This document shows, in pieces, positions 45,616-56,463 of a stretch of 64,000 nt of DNA (position 1 is its first letter; each line of letters opens with the position of its first letter). Both the position numbers and the translations under genes were made by a program. The notes under the pieces were generated by a model. It did not search any database, was not told where the DNA came from, and was given only the letters and a program-made list of their open reading frames with translations. Source of the stretch: Muscardinus avellanarius (lineage: Eukaryota; Chordata; Mammalia; Rodentia; Gliridae); assembly GCA_963383645.1 (NCBI GenBank), contig OY726560.1, positions 148,811,052 through 148,875,051 on the forward strand, read 5' to 3'.

Positions 45616-45831
45616 TCCGGGCATGGTGGCGCATGCTTGTAATCCCAGCATTTGTGAGGCTGAGACTGGAGGATAGTGGTTAACGGACAGCCTCAGCTAC
45701 TTAGTGAGGCCCTTTGCAACTCAGTGAGACCCTGTTTCAAATAAAGAATAAAAAATAGGGTTCAGGTGTAGCTCATAGGTAGAATGCCCCTGGGTTCTAT
45801 CCCCAGTACCACGAAAGAAAGAAAGAAAGAG

Positions 45832-45874
<43 letters not shown>

Positions 45875-45970
45875 AGAAAGAAAGGGAGAAAGAGAGAAAG
45901 AAAGAAAGAAAGGGAGAAAGAGGTAGCTCAGTGGTAGAGGCCCCTTGGTTTCAATCCCTAGTAACACAAA
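45616..45970 (+). mobile_element. B1-dID type SINE with (GAAA)n tail and a second ID-like half
   Basis: CCGGGCATGGTGGCGCATGC ... GGTTCTATCCCCAGTACCAC, (GAAA)n 45813-45920, then GGTAGCTCAGTGGTAGAGGCC-CCTTGG ... AATCCCTAGTAACAC. Confidence 0.85.
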
Positions 45971-47609
45971 ACAAATAAACAATAAATAAAAAAGAGAAAC
46001 TGGTGAAATTAGTTTTAATAATATATTTTAAAGAAAACAATTTCATTGGTTAAATACCCAATGTGTGTTGAATATTATCAATTCAGTGTACACATATTAA
46101 AAATGGTTAATAAAATATTTTACATTGTTCATACAAAGTCTGAAATGCAGCATGAATCTTGGCTCAGGATGCATCTCGCGGCCCCCAAGGTCACTTGTGG
46201 CAGGTGGCTCCTGGGCTGGAAAGTCCACGTGTACCCAGCACCGTAGACATGGCCCTGGCCTGGGTTCACCCCGCCCGTCCTATGCTCGACCTGCAGACTT
46301 GTGGTCTATGGTGGTTGGCACCCCACAGTGCTCTCGGGAAGGCCTGGGAGAAGGGTATCACTTCTTCCACCCTTAAGGAGTTGATGGTTCAATTGGGAAA
46401 AAGAAAAGAGAAGAAAAGGGAAGGAAAGAAAAAGAATACTCCAGATGAACCTGCTGGGTACCAGTGCAAGCCGTGATGCTTTACTGGGAAGCAACTAGCA
46501 GAGCCTGTGTGTTCCTAAAGGCAGGAACCAGGTAGACTCCATGGTTATCAAGACTCTGAGGTCTTGAGTCGGGCTCTGGAGCTAAGACTGGGCTATGGGA
46601 AATTAGAGGGACAAGGACAGCAGGGATGAGAACCATCTTTGGGGCACTGAGGGGGCCAGTCTGATAGGGCAGAGAGTAGGAGTTAGGGGTGTGGTAGAAG
46701 GATTACAGACAAGCGTGGAAGGCAGGCAGGAGAGTCTAGACATGAGGCACCTGAGGTTTTCACACTGGAGAGAAGTTCCCCCAGAGGAAGCAGTGGCTCC
46801 TGCCGATTGGCTCGCTGATGGGCTGGAGGCGGCACCTGCGCTAAGGAGGCTGGTTAGGAGGCTGCTGAAGCCGAGGTTAGTAATTGAAGATGGAGAAGGA
46901 GGAAGAGCTAATCAACAAAGTAGAGGACGCCCATGCCGTGCTGTGATGGTGGAACTGTGACCACGCGGTGACGTCTGCCATTCTGCTTTGACCTGGGCTC
47001 CCCTCGCCAATGATGGGAAGGACTTTCTGGGAAGATGGTCGGCCTCAGGCATGTGCGTGTGGGCGCTGCAGGGCAGGAGCGGGCAACACATAAGAGTGCA
47101 GCGTTTGGAGCTTTCACAAGCAAAGACAGCGATTCCCTGTTGTATCATAAATCAAGTGGGCTTTTGGTCAGACCGTGGGATGGTGGGACACTTTTTTCCC
47201 AAGCCAACCCAGATTGGAGGAGATGAGGGTTTGGAGAGGTAGAAGGAAGGGGACGCTGCACAGACTCTCGCCTGTGAGGGTAGCGGTCTGGTGGGTGGTG
47301 GGCACCCAGGAGTCCACCCAGTGAGCTGCACTCGGATGGCGTCTCACTCCTAAGCGATCTAGAATGCCAGTCAGAGGCAGCATTTAGAACGTGCCAGGCA
47401 GCCTGAGGCTCTGTGGACACACACACGTAGAGGGGACACTGAAGGCCCTGCTGAGGGGAAATGCAGAAACCAGGCATCAATAAGCCACATTAGCAAAGTG
47501 CCCCTTGTAACAAGATGTGCCTGGCAGGACTGAAGGGGTTCAGTACCTTCATACAGCACAGGGCTGTATGCACAGGGACAATGAGGACTTCCCTCAGGAG
47601 AATGAATCC
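45971..47609. other. Intergenic, nothing recognised
   Basis: A purine-rich patch at 46397-46436. No gene or named repeat is supported. Confidence 0.4.
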
Positions 47610-47845
47610 GTTTATTTATTTAGTTATTTATTTTTATTTTTTTGTGGGGCTGGGGATGGAACCCAGGGGCATTTGACCTCCAAGCTACGCCTCCTGCCCT
47701 ATTTTTTATTCTTTATTTTGAAACCGGGTCTCACTGAGTTGTGGAGGGCCTCACTAAGTAGCTGAGGCTGTCTGCGAACCGCGATCCTCCAGTCTCAGCC
47801 TCCCGAATGCTGGGATTACAAGCGTGTGCCACCACGCCCGGCTTG
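47610..47845 (-). mobile_element. B1-dID type SINE, minus strand
   Basis: (TTTA)n, GGGGATGGAACCCAGGGGC ... GTGTGCCACCACGCCCGGC. The flanking words GAATCCGTTTATTT and GAATCCATTTATTT form the target duplication. Confidence 0.9.
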
Positions 47846-48900
47846 AATCCATTTATTTTTGACCTACTGGCAGCTTGAAAGAACAAGTAGGGGATTAAAC
47901 TGATAAAGGGGGAAGAGGGAAGGTTATTGTGGGCGGTAGGAATGGCCCGAGCAAAGGCCCTGGGGTGGGAGAGCACAGGCTGCATTGGCAGGTGGGGGAC
48001 TGGGAACGAGAATGAGACAGCTTCCTGGCAGAAGGCAGAAGAGTGGCGAAGGGGCTGTCACACCAGGGCTCCTCTGGCCAGGATGTCAGGGCTTAGGGCA
48101 CACACAAGGACAGCTGAAGCCACGCAAGAGCCCATGAAATCAGGAAGGATTTGATCTTAGATCAGAAGGCTAGGGGCTGTGGCAAATTAAGATGGTCAGA
48201 ACGGTCAGGGCTGGGCCAGGTGTGTCTCATGGGGCCACATGGAAGACGTTGCACTGAGGGTTTTAGACAGAGAGTGGTGTGGCCGCCATGGTGCTTTGGA
48301 ACTGTCTTGGCTGGCGAGGAGGCTGCACTGGGAGGCCTGGGCGGCCCGTGGGGCAGGCACTGGGGCATGGACACGGTTCAGGTGAGGGCAGAGAAGCTGA
48401 CGGGACACAGCGCTTCTCCGCTCTGGGCTCCTCTGCAGCCTGCAATTACAGCAAATGTCCTCAGGCAGGTCTGTGATTCTGTTAAAGTAGCCAAACCTGG
48501 AGACCCACAATTACAGATAATGCTGCATGAAGCTGGCTAATTCAGTGATCCAGTTATTAAGTTAGCTCATCTATGGCTTGATTTCATTGGCCACCAGCAA
48601 GGCATCCTTCAAGCAAATTGACATTTTCTTTGCCATTCCCTCTTTAAAATTGGAGCGATCGATTTGGTTAAATGTCATATAGAAAGTGTTCTTTTGTAGT
48701 GTCTACACAGATCTCACACAAGCACAAGAATGACATGCATGCCTTAAAATAATACTCTTATTTTATATATACGGTTAGAGCTGGCATCTAGGGGGGAAAA
48801 CTGTAACCAAGTGAAACGGGTTCTGGCTGAGACCTTTTGGGGATGCTTGGAAAGAATTCATTCTCCTATTGTTCAGTGTAAATCTATCAAGACAAGGTGC
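47846..48900. other. Intergenic single-copy DNA
   Basis: No repeats were recognised. 48455-48735 is AT-rich with several homeodomain-like TAAT words and may be a conserved non-coding element. Confidence 0.35.
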
Positions 48901-48979
48901 CTGGTGCTATTATTTCCATCTTCTATGTCTACTACTTTATTATTGCTGCTGCTGCTGCTGTTCAGGTGTCATAGCTCAG

Positions 48980-49560
48980 TTCCTTCACTTTGATTATGGA
49001 ATTGTCCATTTCTCTCTCTAATTCTGTCCATTTTGGGTTCATCTATTTTGAGTCCTATTCTTGATGGATCCACATTGTAATTCTTACATCTTCCTGTTGA
49101 TTGACCCTTTTCTATCATTATGAAGGCGCTTTCTTTATATCTTAGCTTAAAGTTTTGTTTTGAAATCTCTGTACATGAAACTGATGTAGTCACTTGAGCC
49201 TTTTTTTTTTTACAATTATGCATTAGCATTATGTTTGCAATTACACATACCGTATTTTTCTATCCATTTACTTTCAACCTATCTGTGTCTTTATATTTAG
49301 AGACTATCCTCTGTGGACAGCAGAGTCGAGGCTATTTTTAATCCATCTGACAATTTCCATTTTTTAATCTTAGTGTCCTTTAATGCTTAATATAATTTAA
49401 GATATGTCTACAGGGCTTCAGCTCTCATTTCATTTTTATTTTCTGCCTGACTCCTCTATGTTTTATTCTCTTCCTTCTGTACCACCTTTTAAAATTATCT
49501 AAATACTTTTTAGAATTCCATTTAATTTTAGTTTTCTCTTGGCTATTTAGCTATTCTTTC
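48980..49560 (-). mobile_element. L1 LINE fragment, antisense ORF2
   Basis: TGACCC-TTTTCTATCATTATGAAG, TTTACTTTCAACCTATCTGTG and TTTTTAATCCATCTGACAATTTC match the antisense of L1 ORF2 known from other mammals. The (CTG)n near 48946-48960 lies beside it. Confidence 0.85.
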
Positions 49561-49563
49561 TTG

Positions 49564-49565
<2 letters not shown>

Positions 49566-49606
<41 letters not shown>

Positions 49607-49815
49607 TGTGTGTGTGTATTACTGGGGATTTTAAGACCAGGGGCATTATACCTCTGAGCAACACCCCCAGCCTTATTTTATTTTCATTCTGAAACAGGGC
49701 CTCACTAGGTTGATGAGAGCCTCACTACTTGTGGAGGCTGTCCTCCAACCTGCTGTCTTGGGAACCTCCTGTCAACCTCCTGTCTCAGCCTCCCAAGTCG
49801 GGAGGATTACAGGCT
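49566..49815 (-). mobile_element. B1-dID type SINE with (GT)n, inserted at the L1 end
   Basis: (GT)n 49566-49617, TTACTGGGGATTTTAAGACC ... GTCAACCTCCTGTCTCAGCC. Confidence 0.8.
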
Positions 49816-49834
49816 TTGTTTTGATAGTGGTTGC

Positions 49835-50130
49835 CTGTTTTAGGCAGCTTTTCCATCCCTGTGAACAAAATCCCTCACATAAACAACTTAGAAGAGGAAA
49901 GGCTTATTTGGGCTCATGGTTTCCAGGGTGCCGCCCATAGTTGGCTGGCTCCAGGCAGGCACCATGGTGAGACAGCACATGGCAGAGACAGCAACTCACC
50001 TCATGACAGCTGGAAAGCAGAGAGAGCTACCAGAAGCAACATGGACAGATAGCATCTTAATATTCCATATGTCCACTCTGCTTGTAAGCATGCCAGATGA
50101 TACCTAAAAGATGCTCTTGACGGGTTCTTC
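49835..50130 (-). mobile_element. MaLR LTR
   Basis: AAACAACTTAGAAGAGGAAAGGC-TTATTTGGGCTCATGG is the diagnostic antisense MaLR stretch. Confidence 0.65.
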
Positions 50131-51510
50131 TTGGCATATCTAAATTGCCACCATCACTACTCTTGTGCTCTGGGGCCATAATTACGTTAAATAAGGGTTA
50201 CTTGTATTTGAACACTGCAAGACCGTATCAGACGCTCTGATGGCCGAGGTGACTGAGAGGCTGCTGGACACTGGACAGCAGGGTGACTCACACCCCAGGC
50301 TAGATGGAGTGGCAGGGCACAGAATTTCATCACGGTGCTCAGGCTGGCGTGCCACGTAAAACTTACAAGTTGTTTGTTTCTAGGACTTTCCATTTAATAT
50401 TTTCAGACCGTGGTTGACCTCCGGGCAACTGAAACCTCTGAATGCAAAACCTTGGATGAGGGAGAGGGATGCAGTATTTTTTCCCAAGGATGGAAACAGA
50501 GACTGCCTCAACTCTTCCCTCCACAGACTGCAGAAACTGTCCTTGTCCCCCAAGAAGCCTGGTCGGGGTTTCTCTGAGACACCCGTGGGAGAGACTGCAG
50601 CCGGGGTTGGGGTGGGTGGGGAGTATCTATCTTGCCTCCAGTCTCTGTTTCAGGTCTGGGCCCTCTCCCCTCCTGCCGTCTTCTATTGCTCTGCCTGAGC
50701 AGCTGCAGTGTGGGGAGCAGAGAGCTCTACCTCAAGCCGCCCCAGTAATGCCATTCAGCACCTTGGCTTTGTGCCACCGGAGGGTATCAGAACTTCTGCG
50801 GGTCTTGGCTGAGGGACTCTGGGTCCACACGGCTGGGAGATGCTACACATACGCTTCATCTAGATGGATGCTCCATTTTTCTCTCAGGAAGTTCAGCTGT
50901 GGCTGCCAGCCTTGGGGTCTGAGGGCCAGGCCACTGGGGCCACTGGGGGCCCATGCACAAATGAGAGGGTTTCTACCCAGCACAGCGTGAGCCGCCCCTA
51001 CTCATAACCAACAGTGGTCTTCCCCAACTTGCCGTCGCTGCAGTGCTAAGGGTGCCGAGCTCTGTCTTGCTGTCACTTTACGTGGCAGTTCTGATTGCTC
51101 CTGGGAGCGCCTCTCCTCGAGCTTGGTGGCCCCCATTGTCCCAGCTCGCTCCTGTCCTGCCCTGCTCTCTGCTGGTGACTGCACCTTCTTCCTCCGCACA
51201 CGCGTCACCTGGGGCATCCGCTGTGGCTGGCGTAGGAACCAGGGTGTCTTTCCAGGATGGCGCTGTTCATTTTTGCTCCACCCATTACTTGTATCTCGTA
51301 GCTTCATGCCCAGGGAGAAGTTTGCTTTCCCTGTTCCTGGGTGGAGTTCTCTGGCTAGGGGAGCAGCTGATGCTCCCCTGGAAAGCACACACCTTCCCTG
51401 TATTCAGCAGTGTAGGTTTTCCAATAACAAAGACCTGCCCCCAGGTCTCACCCTACTGACCTCTGAAACCTCTCCTTCATTATGCTTGAGGGACAGAAGA
51501 GCAATTAAGG
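50131..51510. other. Intergenic, nothing recognised
   Basis: No gene is supported, despite frames of up to 173 codons. Confidence 0.4.
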
Positions 51511-51514
51511 CACT

Positions 51515-52080
51515 GTAATGGTTTGGGTTTAGAAGGTCCTAAAGCCGGGAGTGGTGGCGCATGCTTGTAATCCCAGCATTTGGAGGCTGAGACAGGAGGA
51601 TCGTGGTTCATGACCAGCCTCTGCTTCTTAGTGAGGCTCCTTTCAACTCGGTGAGATCCTGTTTCAAAAATAAAGAATAAAAAATAGGACTGAGGGTGTA
51701 GCTTGGAGGTAGAATGCCCCTGGGTTCCATCCCCAGTACTGAAAAAAAAAAAAAAAGAAGAAAAAGGAGAAGAAGAAGAAGAAGAAGAAGAAGAAGAAGA
51801 AGAAGAAGAAGAAGCAGCCCCCACCCCCATAGCCCTCATGGAAACAAAGTAGCAATGCTGGAAGGGGGCTCGGTTGCTAAGGGGAGGTCCTTGGGGGCAT
51901 GGCCTTGGGGATTATATGGTTCCTCCTCCCCTTGCTCTCTTTGCTTCTAGCCTGAGCTCTGCAGAACCAGACTAAACCTCTAGATCTCCAAAAACTGTGA
52001 GCAAATAAATCCCCCTCCCTCTAAGGTGTGCAGTCGGTCAGTGTGGATTATAGCAGTGAGAATGTTGACCAAGACAGGCG
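51515..52080 (+). mobile_element. MaLR LTR split by a SINE
   Basis: TAATGGTTTGGGTTTAGAAGG at the start and GAGCAAATAAATCCCCC ... GGATTATAGCAGTGAGAATG at the end, with a SINE at 51542-51820 in between. Confidence 0.7.
51542..51820 (+). mobile_element. B1-dID type SINE with (GAA)n tail
   Basis: AAGCCGGGAGTGGTGGCGCATGC ... GGTTCCATCCCCAGTACTG, A-run, then about 17 GAA units. Confidence 0.9.
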
Positions 52081-52548
52081 CAAAAGATTAAGTAGCAGGC
52101 CCAGGGACATGTAACGTGTAAAAACGACCCTGTCACGATACTGTGTTCAGAGAGCCTTTTCTTGGGAGGATCTCAGATGATGCCTAAAGGATAACTTCCC
52201 TTCCCTTCTTTACCTCTTGTTATATGTACCTTGAATGTCTATTGCAAATAGCTGCTAGGGCCCAAGTAGCCGCATGCATTACCATACCTAAATACTGAGT
52301 GAAAAAGCCAACCCTGCCAGCACCTTTGTTCCTTCTTGGTCCCCAGTACGTGGGTGGAGGCAAGGTACTGGAGGGCTGAGCCCACCAGACTGAGCTATGG
52401 GGGAAAATAAATGTGCTCACAAGGTAGCATCCGCCACACTGCCTCTTCCAAGAGTGGCCACCACTGGGGAGAGGGACAGGAATGCACCTCCCTTCCAGCC
52501 AAGGCGTCTCTGGTTCCCACAGCTCTGTAGTACAACTCTGTAGTGCAT

Positions 52549-52550
<2 letters not shown>

Positions 52551-52609
<59 letters not shown>

Positions 52610-52790
52610 TTGAACCCAGGGGCATTTCACCTCTGAGCTAAACCCCAGCCCTATTTTTTTTATTCTTTATTTTGAAACAGGGCCTCATGCCTCACTAAGT
52701 AGCTGAGGCTGGCTGCGAACCTACGATCCTCCTGTCTCAGCCTCCCAAGCGCTGGGATTATAAGCGTGCACCCCACGCCCAGCTAAGCAA
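52551..52790 (-). mobile_element. B1-dID type SINE with (TC)n
   Basis: (TC)n 52551-52606, GGATTGAACCCAGGGGC ... GCACCCCACGCCCAGC. Confidence 0.9.
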
Positions 52791-53335
52791 GCTCTCTTTG
52801 CACTTCTTTTTTGCAGGTACCTCATGAGCAAGGATTGTGTTCTGGAATGTCAGTGAAGAGTGAGAAAAAGTGCCCCCAGTCGGCACACCTGGGGAGACAG
52901 AGATAATTAATCAGGGTAGAAGTGTCCTTTCTCTCAGAGAGAAGTACTTTGGAGGAAGTAACAATTTCCTGAGAGCTTATAAATGAAGGATCTGATATTA
53001 GAGATGGCCTCCTTGAGAGAACGAGCTTCTCCTGTGCAGTAGCATGATGTCTGATAATGAAGAATAAGAAGATAACTAGGAAAAGAGAGAAAACTTCCCA
53101 GGAAGAGGGAAAAGGACGTGCAAAGGCCCCGAGGCAAAAATCTTGGAGAGGAACCAGCATAGCTGGAGGAGAAAGGGATTAGAGGAGGCTGTGAGGCTGG
53201 ATGGCCCAAGCCAGTGGGGCCTCCCCAGCTGCGCTCTGCAGCCTGCAGTACCAGGACCTAGGGATGCATGGAGATTCCTCAAGACATTGAGACCCTCGAC
53301 TTCCATGTATCCTCTATTTTAACTTATCTGATTGA
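52791..53335. other. Intergenic, nothing recognised
   Basis: No gene or repeat is supported. Confidence 0.4.
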
Positions 53336-53339
53336 CACT

Positions 53340-53410
53340 AAACCCGCAGTCCTCCTGTCTCAGCCTCCAAAGTACTGGGGTTACAGGTATGCACCCCCAT
53401 GCCCAACTAG
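53340..53410 (-). mobile_element. Truncated B1 SINE half
   Basis: CAGTCCTCCTGTCTCAGCCTCCAAAG to CACCCCCATGCCCAAC. Confidence 0.7.
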
Positions 53411-54019
53411 GAAGACACATTTTAAGGTGGAAAGAACATAGCATACATTTTTTTGACTGCTAAAGAGAAATGTGTTTGTATTTTTAAGCCTAATGTAGTA
53501 ATTCTGCATTTTTATATTTATATTCCATTAGATACATCTTAGAAAAAATTAAAAAGCTATATATAGAGAGGTTAACATATATAATATACCACCAAATTAT
53601 TTAAAGTTATGAATAAAAAACATTTTAGATGCCAACTTAAAAGTATGGAAAAATATACACATTTAGAAGAAAATTCTTATGAAAAATGTTAGATAAGATT
53701 GGAAGCTCGTGCTGTAGGTTATGGTGTCCCAGAGGTGGTACTAGATACCAGGAGAGAACATAGAACACATGTGTGTCCTCCTCCTTGAATGAATGAATGA
53801 GTGAATGAATGAATGGCGACACTCACTGGGCTCTCATTGTGCCCAGACACTGGGCTAAAGGCTGCCCATTCATGCCCCTTAAGTCTCACGACCACCTTGC
53901 AGGTCCACCTAGAATCTCCACTACAGGATGGGGAAACAAAGGCAGGCAAGGACCCATAACCTGCCCGTTGTGGTTAGATAGAGATCATCCCCTGAAAGAG
54001 CTCCTGTTTCAGTGTTCAG

Positions 54020-54395
54020 AGTGGATGTAATTAAATCATGAGGGCTGTAACCTCATCAGTGGGTAACTCCATTGTGATGAATTTGGTGGAAGCCTACTCA
54101 GGTGGGATGGGTCTGAAGAAGACGGGCCACTGCGGGTGTGGCCTTGGGGATTCTGCTTGTGTCTTTGAACCCCCTTGCTTATTCTTTCTTCTGGCCTGTG
54201 TGGTGTGAGAGCAGAGCCCTTGCTCTTTCCCTTCCCTCCTCCCACCGCCATGCCAAGCCCCACTGATGTAACCTGGCCTGACATGGACTGAATCCCTGAA
54301 ATCTCCGGAACTGTGAGCAGATAAATCTCTTTCCTCTAAGTTGTATGGTCAGGTCTTTTGGGTCACAGTACTGAAAATGCTGACTGAAACCTAGC
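54020..54395 (+). mobile_element. MaLR (MST-like) LTR
   Basis: GTAATTAAATCATGAGGGC ... GATGTAACCTGGCCTGACATGG ... GAACTGTGAGCAGATAAATC ... GGTCACAGTACTGAAAATGC; sense MaLR pattern with its AATAAA-like signal region. Confidence 0.75.
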
Positions 54396-55779
54396 CCAAG
54401 GTGACCAATTGAAGAAGTAGCAGGCTGGGACCCAGGTGTCCTGGCAGGAGCCTTTAAATATGATGCTTCTTTATCCCTGGGGTCTCTAGAGCACCTCTGA
54501 ATTCTGCTGCTCCAAAAATAGGACTTTGGGGCTCTCCATCAATGCCATCCCTCCACAGCTATGTTACACAGCTCGTCAAGCATGTGGTCTGCTTTCCCCT
54601 CCTATCTAGTTTCTTTCTTCCTCTCTGTTTAATATTTAAGTCATACACATCCCGGGACTTCCTGGAGACCTAGAGACCCGTGTCACTGACCTACTTATCT
54701 ATCCAATCGTCTTTTCTGGTACATGGGGGAGGGCAGCAATGGGAAGCACAGGGGGTCTCTAGAAGAGAGGAAGGAGGTAGAAAGAGAGGGGACTGCCGGC
54801 CCCACATCACAGGCTGCTCCAAGCAGGCTCCTGCTGGCAGCAGGAGGCCATTAATAAAACAAGGTCAGACTCTGCTGCTAAGAGCCTGGGACCGACTGGA
54901 TAACACTGATTCTAAGTGGCTTTCCAAGAAAACAGCTTCTGTTTCTCTGGCAGGGAGAAAGACCTCCAAAGCTTGGGCTGTAGGTATGTGGGTGGGGTGT
55001 TTCTGTCTCTTTTGTTTATAAAGACACTTGCAAACCCAAAGTGGGCTCTTTAGTATCCTCCTGGTAGTGAGAAGAGCTAGGGACCAGGCACAAGCAGGCA
55101 CTCTCCCCCCTTAGCCACCTCTAACCAGACCCATGCATGATGTGGAGGTCAGGTACACTGTTCCTCCCCAAGGCACCAGGCACTCACCTAATCTCCAGGG
55201 CCTCTGCCCATTCCAGGTGAGCCAGCTGGCCCCAGAGGCCCAAGCCCACCGAACCTGGACTCAAGGGTTCCAGGCCCTCGCTTCCCCATTACCCACTGTG
55301 GGCCATGCTGAGAGGTGTCCTTCTCCCCCTTCCCATGTCACCAGCCCAAGGACACCACTGCCCCGCATCAGGCCGTGCCAAGGGAGCTGGCAGGTGCAAA
55401 GAATGGCTTTGCCAGGAAGGAGAGTCCCCGGCGCTGGCTCTCAGTGGGACCCATCTCCATCCCTCTTGCCCTGACTTCACCCTGCACCCTTGGGCCTTTC
55501 AGGGACACTGAGGCCCGAAGTGCCGTGGGATTTGATCAGAGCATCTCTGACCACTGCTTGGGGCCAACAGAAGGCACAGACCCCTGCCTCCCCCGGGTGG
55601 CCCTGCTCTTCTCCCGGGACCCTTGAGCCCTGGCCCCATTCCTCTCTCCCTCTGTTCTCCAACCTGCAGCTTCACCCTGCCCAGGTCCCCAGGGTGCTGG
55701 ACGCGCAGAGTCCTCGTAGGGTGGGGGGGGGGAGGCAGTTGATGCGTCCCCCCTTCAGCAGCGACCTTGTGGGGTGGGC
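54396..55779. other. SLC18A2 upstream flank
   Basis: Single-copy, increasingly GC-rich towards the promoter. No separate gene is recognised. Confidence 0.4.
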
Positions 55780-55817
55780 GGAGGCTGGGGTGCCCCAGTC
55801 CCCCGCCCCGCTGGCCC

Positions 55818-55825
55818 TGACGTCA
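55818..55825. promoter_or_regulatory. cAMP response element (perfect palindrome)
   Basis: TGACGTCA, the full CREB site, about 520 bp upstream of the SLC18A2 ATG and just upstream of the likely transcription start. Confidence 0.7.
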
Positions 55826-56342
55826 CAGCCAGACCCGTTAAACCGGGCGGCGGCGGAGGGGCGGAGACTGCGAGCGACTAGGATCCGACCCGAGCTGCGC
55901 TTGGACGGAGCCCTGGACAGCTGGCCCGGAGGCCCGGCACCCCGCAGGCAGCCGCAGGCTACCCCGAGGTACTGCCGCCCACGCCCAGCCCGCAGGGAAG
56001 GGGAGACCCCAGAGCCGCGCGAACCAGCTCAGGGGACCCCGGGAAAGCCGAGCACGGCCATGGGGGGCGCCGGGCACCCCGAACTCGCCCGTGCTTGAAG
56101 AGGTGGGACCCGCGGGCGCGCGGGGGGGGGGGTCGGCCGCGCGCAGGGGTCCCAGGTCGGGTCCCCGACGGCGCTCCGCGCTTGGGGCAGCTGAGCCTAG
56201 GTTGGGCGCCCGCTGCCGTCGGCGCCGCGGGTACCGGAGACTCGGCGCCAGGTCCCGGCGCGCGGGACCAAGTCCGAGCACCCGGCGGAGGGCGGCCCGG
56301 CAGCCCTGGGTCTCACCGCTCCGCGCCCGCAGCGCCCCAGCC

Positions 56343-56463
56343 ATGGCCCTGAGCGAGTTGGCGCCGCTCCGCTGGCTGCACGACAGCCGCCACTCGCGGA
56401 AGCTCATCCTCTTCATCGTGTTCCTCGCGCTGCTGCTGGACAACATGCTGCTCACCGTCGTGG
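56343..56463 (+). CDS. SLC18A2: SLC18A2 first coding exon
   Basis: The ATG at 56343 sits in a strong Kozak context (CAGCCATGG), 10 bases after a splice acceptor CGCCCGCAG (56331-56332), which implies an upstream non-coding exon as in other mammals. The exon encodes residues 1-40 plus one base and ends with donor GTACGT. Confidence 0.94.

Noticed and set aside
55490..56098. 202-codon frame upstream of SLC18A2
   Set aside because: CpG-island composition gives few stops; it spans the promoter CRE, and I recognise no protein family.
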